Shown here piece by piece: positions 58,453-64,000 of a DNA stretch of 64,000 nucleotides. Location: contig NC_058339.1 in the NCBI RefSeq assembly GCF_905475395.1, positions 13,896,001 through 13,960,000 of the forward strand. Reading direction: 5' to 3'. Numbering within the stretch: the stretch's first letter is position 1; every line of letters starts with the position of its first letter. The notes beneath the pieces are model-generated. The model saw only the letters and a list, made by a program, of their open reading frames with translations, ran no database searches and was not told the DNA's origin. This DNA comes from Chrysoperla carnea (lineage: Eukaryota; Arthropoda; Insecta; Neuroptera; Chrysopidae). The position numbers were made by a program, and so were the translations under genes.

Positions 58453-58929
58453 CTTCATTATAGGCTCACGGTCTATTCATGTTATAGTAATTAACTATAA
58501 ATGGGGATGTTATTGTTATTATTGTACATTTTAGGTAATGTAAATACATTATTACATTGAAGTATGGCGCGTGCTAAATATATTATAATCACGTGTCCAC
58601 GTCAAATACACTGACATCCACAGTAAAGGGTTAACAATATTTATGCTTCATTTGTTTCAAATTGTAAATTGTATTATTACTAAGCATTTATTTCTATTGC
58701 AATATTTATTATATGTTTAGCTGAGTTCGACATGTATCGACAAATGATGATAATCTAAAGGCCCAAAGTTAACTTACTTCCGTTAGAGAATGTTCTCAAA
58801 ATTAAAAGGAAATTATTACTCCAAAATTCAAATCAATTGTAACTCATAATTTACTCTGATTAAATATACCTGGTCTCTATATGTTTGGAATCGAATAACT
58901 AGAAAAAAAACACAGAAACAAATAAAAAG

Positions 58930-59350
58930 ACAGTTGACTGATTTAATTATTGAAATACCATGTATAGACAGTGTTGATTACGCAATTGTTCGTTCTTTAT
59001 ACGTCATGCAAGTAAAGAAAGATAGCCACTCTTAGATAGCCACACACATAACTGCGCCATAATTTGCGCCTAATTTGCGCTCTTACGAGTAAACAGTGAT
59101 GTTTTGCGAAAAAATGTTTCCTATGGATCCAAGACTCAACTGACCCATGTTGCTCATTTACGAACTTGACCTCACTTTTATGTCCTGAGCATGCTGTAAA
59201 AATTTCAGCATGATATCTTTTTTTGTTTTTGAGTTATCGTGTTGACAGACAGACAGACAGACAATCAAAAAAGGACTGATGAAAAAAGGTGATTTTATGA
59301 ACACCCATACCAAAAATTTTGTTGGTAGCATCAATATTTTTAAGCGTTAT
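58930..59350 (-). repeat. family A repeat just past the esterase 3' end
   Basis: The core reads GACAGACAGACAGACAATC. The terminus with the AAATATACAT stretch is missing. It sits about 190 bp beyond the esterase stop codon and could fall in its 3' untranslated region. Confidence 0.78.
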
Positions 59351-59535
59351 CTTGAACAATAATTGAAAAGGAAGAAAAAAAATTCCTGAAGCAGGAAAAA
59401 TTTACTTATGGCATGAAATTTCTTGTCCAGGATTCATCGAGATCAGGATTTTCGAGATAAAAACAATTTTCATAGAAAGCTAAAACAAACAAAAAGCAAA
59501 AAGGAATTTTTAATAAAATTTCATGTGAATCAATT

Positions 59536-62500
59536 TCAAATTGTAGTTATATTATATGAACTATAAATATCCTGCCAAAACTGTAAACGTTTACTTAAGG
59601 GATCTACATGCATTTCTAAATTCGGCTGAATAAGTAAATAATTAAATTTATCCTTATCCATTGGTAACCATTTTGTAGTCAGTAGTGGATCAATATCTTC
59701 CAAATTCGGATCACCATTTTTCGATTTCGCAAATGTTGTCCATAATTTGACCATTCGTTCAATACCAATGTATTCATTTGAGGTAGGATTCAAATAATTT
59801 GATGATTTGTTTGAGTCATAAAATAAGTAATTCAATTCATCTCCATGTGTCACTACATGCCTGGTTGTGTTTAAATTATGTTTTCCATTTAATGCTGTTG
59901 CATAATTAAAATGATAGAAAAATATTTTTGATTCACCAGCACTTGCATGTAGCTTAGCAAAATGGCCAGCTTTTTGTAAATATTTTGTATCGGTTACATA
60001 CTGCAAATTTATTAGAATATATATTAATTATATATTATTTTTATTTTTCGTCTACATTCATGAAATTATAACAAAATTCATCATCGTAGTTGAAAACAGA
60101 GTACAAATAATTTCAACCAAAAGGCTAAACTTACTTTGTCGTTGATCGTACTACCTTAAAGAAAATCGATATTTCGATTGCAATTCAATCATCGTTAGTA
60201 GCTAAATTTTTTAATATAACACATTACAAGCATTCTTTGTTGTACATAATTTGTTGTGAACTGCTACAAAAAGTTTGGTAGTTTATTTCGAGTTTCGTGG
60301 AATTTATTTCAATACCTAACTATTTATAAAGCCCTTATTAAATATTAAGGAACCAATAAGAATTTAACAAAGACCTGTACATCTAACGATGAAATATAAT
60401 TTACGCACACTGACCTGCCAACACATTCTATCAAAAAAATATTTTTTAACTTACATCAATAAATGGATCAACTAGATCATACGATGGAATACGATCTCCA
60501 TAATAAAATTCTTTGATTTTGTTGCCGAGCATTACAGACTCATTACTCCCTTTAATGACCACGATATCTTTTGGTATTAATGATTCGTAGTCTGTAAAAT
60601 TTGGTTTAATTGGATGTATATGAAAGAATAATGCTCCTTCATCCGAATTTAATCCCATAATTATTGGCACATCATTAAATGTTCCTCTTGCAATAGTTTC
60701 ATCAGGATATTCTGTTATGAAACTGTTCTCAATGTTTTTATTTTCGATTGTTAATGAACTGAAAATTGACGTTTCTCCAGTTCTAAACTCCTAAAAATAT
60801 AATTTTTTAATTAAAAGTTATTATTAAGTTTTCCATTAGTTTAGCTTAAAATATGTTTTGATAGTTAAATTTTTATTTCACAATAATTTTCGTAGTCTTA
60901 TGGCTACTTGCAGAAACGACACGTGTACAAAGTTTCACTGCATTATAAAATAAATGCTTAAACCTTTGCATTAAGTACACGCATGAAAATTATCTCTCGG
61001 TTAAACTTGGAAAATATTAGTTCTAAAAGAGTGGCACAAATCCCAACAAGCACAAATGTTAAGGAGTATTTCAGGTTGATAACCTGGGCTTTGACTTTTG
61101 AGATGCCCCATTTTACTTTTGAGTAAACAATAATTATTACTTACAGTTGTATCTTGTAAGGTTTTTAAAGCCCTTAACATGTCATTGGTTGTCGTTCTAT
61201 TAATGCAGTCAACAGTTTCTGCTAAGTTGCTTAAATTACAATTTAATACTTGAGCTAATTGCGGATATTTATTTTTTGTTGTCATAAAAGGATTGGTTGC
61301 AACGCCACTCTCCGCTATCATTTTATGAAATAATCCTTTCGCCATTGGCGAAAAATATAATAAATGGGCAATAGCCGCTCCTGAACTTTCCCCAAAAACT
61401 GTCACTTGTTGTGGATCACCGCCAAAATATTCAATATTTTTTTGCACCCATTTTAATGCCATTATCACATCTTTAAAACCAGCATTACCAGTAATACCAA
61501 ATGAAGGATCATCGTCAATACTCAAAAATCCTAAAATTATAAAATAAAATTTAATAATTCTGCGCGTGTTTTTTGGCGAAGTCATGTTCGTATTCTCATA
61601 GGAATCCAAATAATCTAACTCCAAGCGTGTATGTCAGTTTTGCATTATATAAAAATTGTGTAAACCTCTGTATTCTCTGAATTACTGGACCGACTTTTAA
61701 CGGCAAAGATATACAAATACAGACAAAAACATACAAATACTATATATACTTACCAAAAATACTTAAACGGTGTGAAACGTACACTAAGACAATATCTTCA
61801 CTTATTAAAAATTGTGGACCTAGTGATGGATTAAATATATGACCATTTTGCAATCCACCACCAAAAATCCATACCATAACTGGTTTTAACTTGTTTGCCT
61901 ACAAAATTGAAATATGAAAAAAAGAAATCCTTCTTTCACGAGTTTTGTTTTCGTTTTCGAAGTAATGTACACTCTGTGTCATAAAAAACGGACATTTTAG
62001 TATATATAGATCTGTATGTAAATCCGTGCGTTTTTTGGGACACAGAGTATACATTACTTAATAAAAAATGAGACAAATTCTATTGTAATGTAATCCAAAT
62101 GTGGAACTTTTTTCATCTTACCATTTTAGTATAAATATTTAAAAATAAACAATTTTCATCTTGAACCAGATTTGTATTCGCCAATTGTGGACAAATTGGC
62201 CGCACTTGGGTAGCATCATAAATTCCAGTCCATGGTTCTGCTGTTTCTGGCGCTTTAAAACGTAAAGCTCCGGTAGGTGATTTAGCAAACGGTATTCCTT
62301 TAAAACCATAGAATGTTTCATTATGAAAATCCAGAAGTTTTTCGCCGAATAGTGTGCCTTGTGGAACAGTTAGTGTTACACTTTCTTTTAAAAAATTGAG
62401 ACCATGACATTCTGATATAAATACCAATGACACCTAAAATTTTTAAGGATGTTAAAATCTTAGATGAGGAAAAGTGAGGTCAGTGTAATCATGGGACAAG

Positions 62501-62694
62501 TATGTCGGTTGTACTACTAAATAACTAATTTTCATAAAAAATTCTAATTTAAAAAAATGATGTTAAAATGAAACTATTCCAGAACCTAGTTACACTTATC
62601 CCACTTCATCCTGCATCTTTTTAAAATGTTAAAATGAAAAATTTCGAAATTTACTTACAAAACTTCCAAAAATAATTGTTATTAACTTCATCAT
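59536..62694 (-). CDS. secreted carboxylesterase (type-B, alpha/beta hydrolase), six exons
   Basis: Exons on the minus strand: 62694-62659, 62433-62122, 61898-61754, 61530-61145, 60790-60455 and 60000-59536. All five introns are GT..AG (223-454 bp) and all phases fit, giving 559 residues, normal for the family. The first exon and the start of exon 2 encode a signal peptide (MMKLITIIFGSF joined to VSLVFISECHG), so the enzyme should be secreted. Seen: YGFKGIPFAK near the N-terminus; DENCLFLNIY; oxyanion-hole GGG at 129-131 after VMVWIF; the nucleophile in GESSG (Ser213); Glu344 in GLNSDEG; and His457 in VTHGDEL. Together these give an intact Ser-Glu-His triad. The nucleophile elbow is GESSGAA rather than the commoner GESAGG. 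Family knowledge: such enzymes hydrolyse carboxylic esters and include esterase E4/FE4-type detoxifying and venom or digestive forms. The subfamily and substrate are not decided. I chose the upstream ATG of two tandem ATGs (62694); starting at the second removes only one residue. Confidence 0.93.
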
Positions 62695-62775
62695 GACAGT
62701 TATAAGATTGTTAATAAACTAAACTATCTTATCAGAGAATATTAAATTTGTTTATGAAACTGCTGATAATCACAT
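62695..62775 (-). promoter_or_regulatory. GATA-like sites upstream of the esterase
   Basis: On the minus strand, CTGATAAG lies about 45 bp upstream of the ATG and GATTATCAGC about 30 bp further up. WGATAR elements are typical of gut or fat-body genes in insects. This is a motif match only, in very AT-rich DNA where chance hits are common. Confidence 0.2.
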
Positions 62776-64000
62776 ATATCAACAAAAAATATGAATTTAT
62801 TTTTAAAATTTAATAATTAAAAAATATTAAAGTGAATAAATGATAAAAATTATTGGGACCTAATGCAACTGTCTATATACTTTTTCCAGGTTTCTTTCAG
62901 TATCCACTTTTCAAATAACGTCATTTTTAAAAATATTCATATTAACATCAAGTGTATTTCAGATATGCAATTTGAATTTAAAAAAAAAACTGTTCAAGAA
63001 TGTTTATTTGTAGTTCAAAAATTATCAGTTGTATTTCAGATTAATAATAATTCATATTTTATTTTATTTTTGCCCATTAATACTACAGGGTGTATGCAAA
63101 ATATGGATGTAGCTGAAGTACTCACCAGACTATTGATAAGTATATCGAAAAATTAAATGTAAGAAGGATAATTCGGGTAAAATACAACATGGAGACTCAG
63201 AATTAATACTTTAAGGTTATTTTCAAGGTGAAACGAAGATCATAAATCTTTCTTTTAAAGCGTGATGAATACGGACCTGCTTGTCCGCTTGACGACCGAT
63301 AAAACTTTAGATCGATTTTTAACCCTTTCCCGTGATCCAATCGAGCTTCATATATTTTATATCAGATTCATTTCTTTGACAAATAATATGAAATTTTTTT
63401 TTCGTAGATTTCGACTTTAATCTCGTAATACAAATTCTGAGAGGCTAAGCTAAAAGCGTAGAAGTTTCCCAAATGACAAACCTATATCGAATATTTGATT
63501 CTATGTATGCTCTACGGCACATAAGTAAACCGTTCAAGGTCAAAGCAAAATAATAAACATACTTTCAAGGCATATTTTGGCTAAATGCTCCCTCCACATA
63601 AGTTGAGGGTGTGGGTATAATCCAAGGAATTGTACTCTGTGGGTTGAAACTACAGAGGTATCAGCACAGGTCCATCATAATACCTTGTACATCGGTAGAA
63701 TTGAATTGCAGTGTATGGGTGCATAAACAGCAAAATTAAAATATATGCGATAAAATATGAGTACTTTTGAATAAGTAAATAGTAAATATGTATCATTAAA
63801 TAAATATTTTTAAATTATTTTTTAATATTACATAATTTACTCTATGGCCCTGGAAACAGGTGGGAAAAACCCAGGTGAAATAGTTGCGTAAAGTTAATAC
63901 TAGTCAGAAACTAGTCAAAAGCTCGATTTTTTTAACCGCAATGATAAGAAATAATTGAGCTAGTTTTAAGATTCAACAGGATTTTCCGTATTAGAACAAA
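62776..64000. other. window end, nothing recognised
   Basis: A 97-residue + strand frame at 62863-63156 is AT-driven and lacks motifs. 63560-63720 is less AT-rich but has no open frame I can identify. Confidence 0.5.

Noticed and set aside
61531..61624. N-terminal extension of esterase exon 4
   Set aside because: Upstream of a clean TTTTAG acceptor; the phase fits only if the exon starts at 61530.
62863..63156. 97-residue frame near the window end
   Set aside because: Low-complexity Phe/Ile/Asn composition typical of AT-rich non-coding DNA; no second esterase signature.

Overview
This is AT-rich animal nuclear DNA, almost certainly from an insect. Both host genes have spliced exons with GT..AG borders and belong to families typical of insects (a Tret1-like sugar transporter and a secreted carboxylesterase). 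The rest is dense with insect-style repeats: a BEL/Pao retrotransposon, Helitron-like elements, tRNA-derived SINEs, MITEs and a (GTCY)n-bearing repeat. Nothing prokaryotic is visible: no operons, rRNA or CRISPR. The order cannot be fixed from this window alone.

Layout. 1-35 kb holds no complete host gene that I can support. It is a graveyard of short repeats: copies of a (GTCY)n family, three copies of a tRNA-derived SINE, Helitron-like pieces ending in CTAGT, a hAT-type element with an 8-bp target duplication, several MITE or foldback elements, one decayed LINE reverse-transcriptase fragment (28.2-28.6 kb) and one exon-like block (26.8 kb). 35.3-37.05 kb is a two-exon MFS sugar transporter (499 aa) on the + strand. 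39.56-52.52 kb is a nearly identical head-to-tail pair of BEL/Pao elements sharing one strongly shortened central LTR. 53.5-59.4 kb is repeats again. 59.5-62.7 kb is a six-exon secreted carboxylesterase on the - strand (559 aa assembled) with a complete catalytic triad. The last 1.3 kb shows nothing recognisable.

The host genes are not obviously functionally linked: one moves sugar across a membrane, the other is a secreted esterase. The main biology is the young retrotransposon. It has two intact 1738-residue Gag-Pol frames differing by one residue, outer LTRs that look identical, and a primer-binding site matching the 3' end of tRNA-Tyr. Each full LTR also contains a 72-nt tRNA-shaped relic with A box, B box and a downstream T9 run. 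That relic is absent from the 81-bp central LTR. A Pol III-type module inside a BEL LTR, together with the dimeric LTR-body-short LTR-body-LTR arrangement, is the most unusual thing here.
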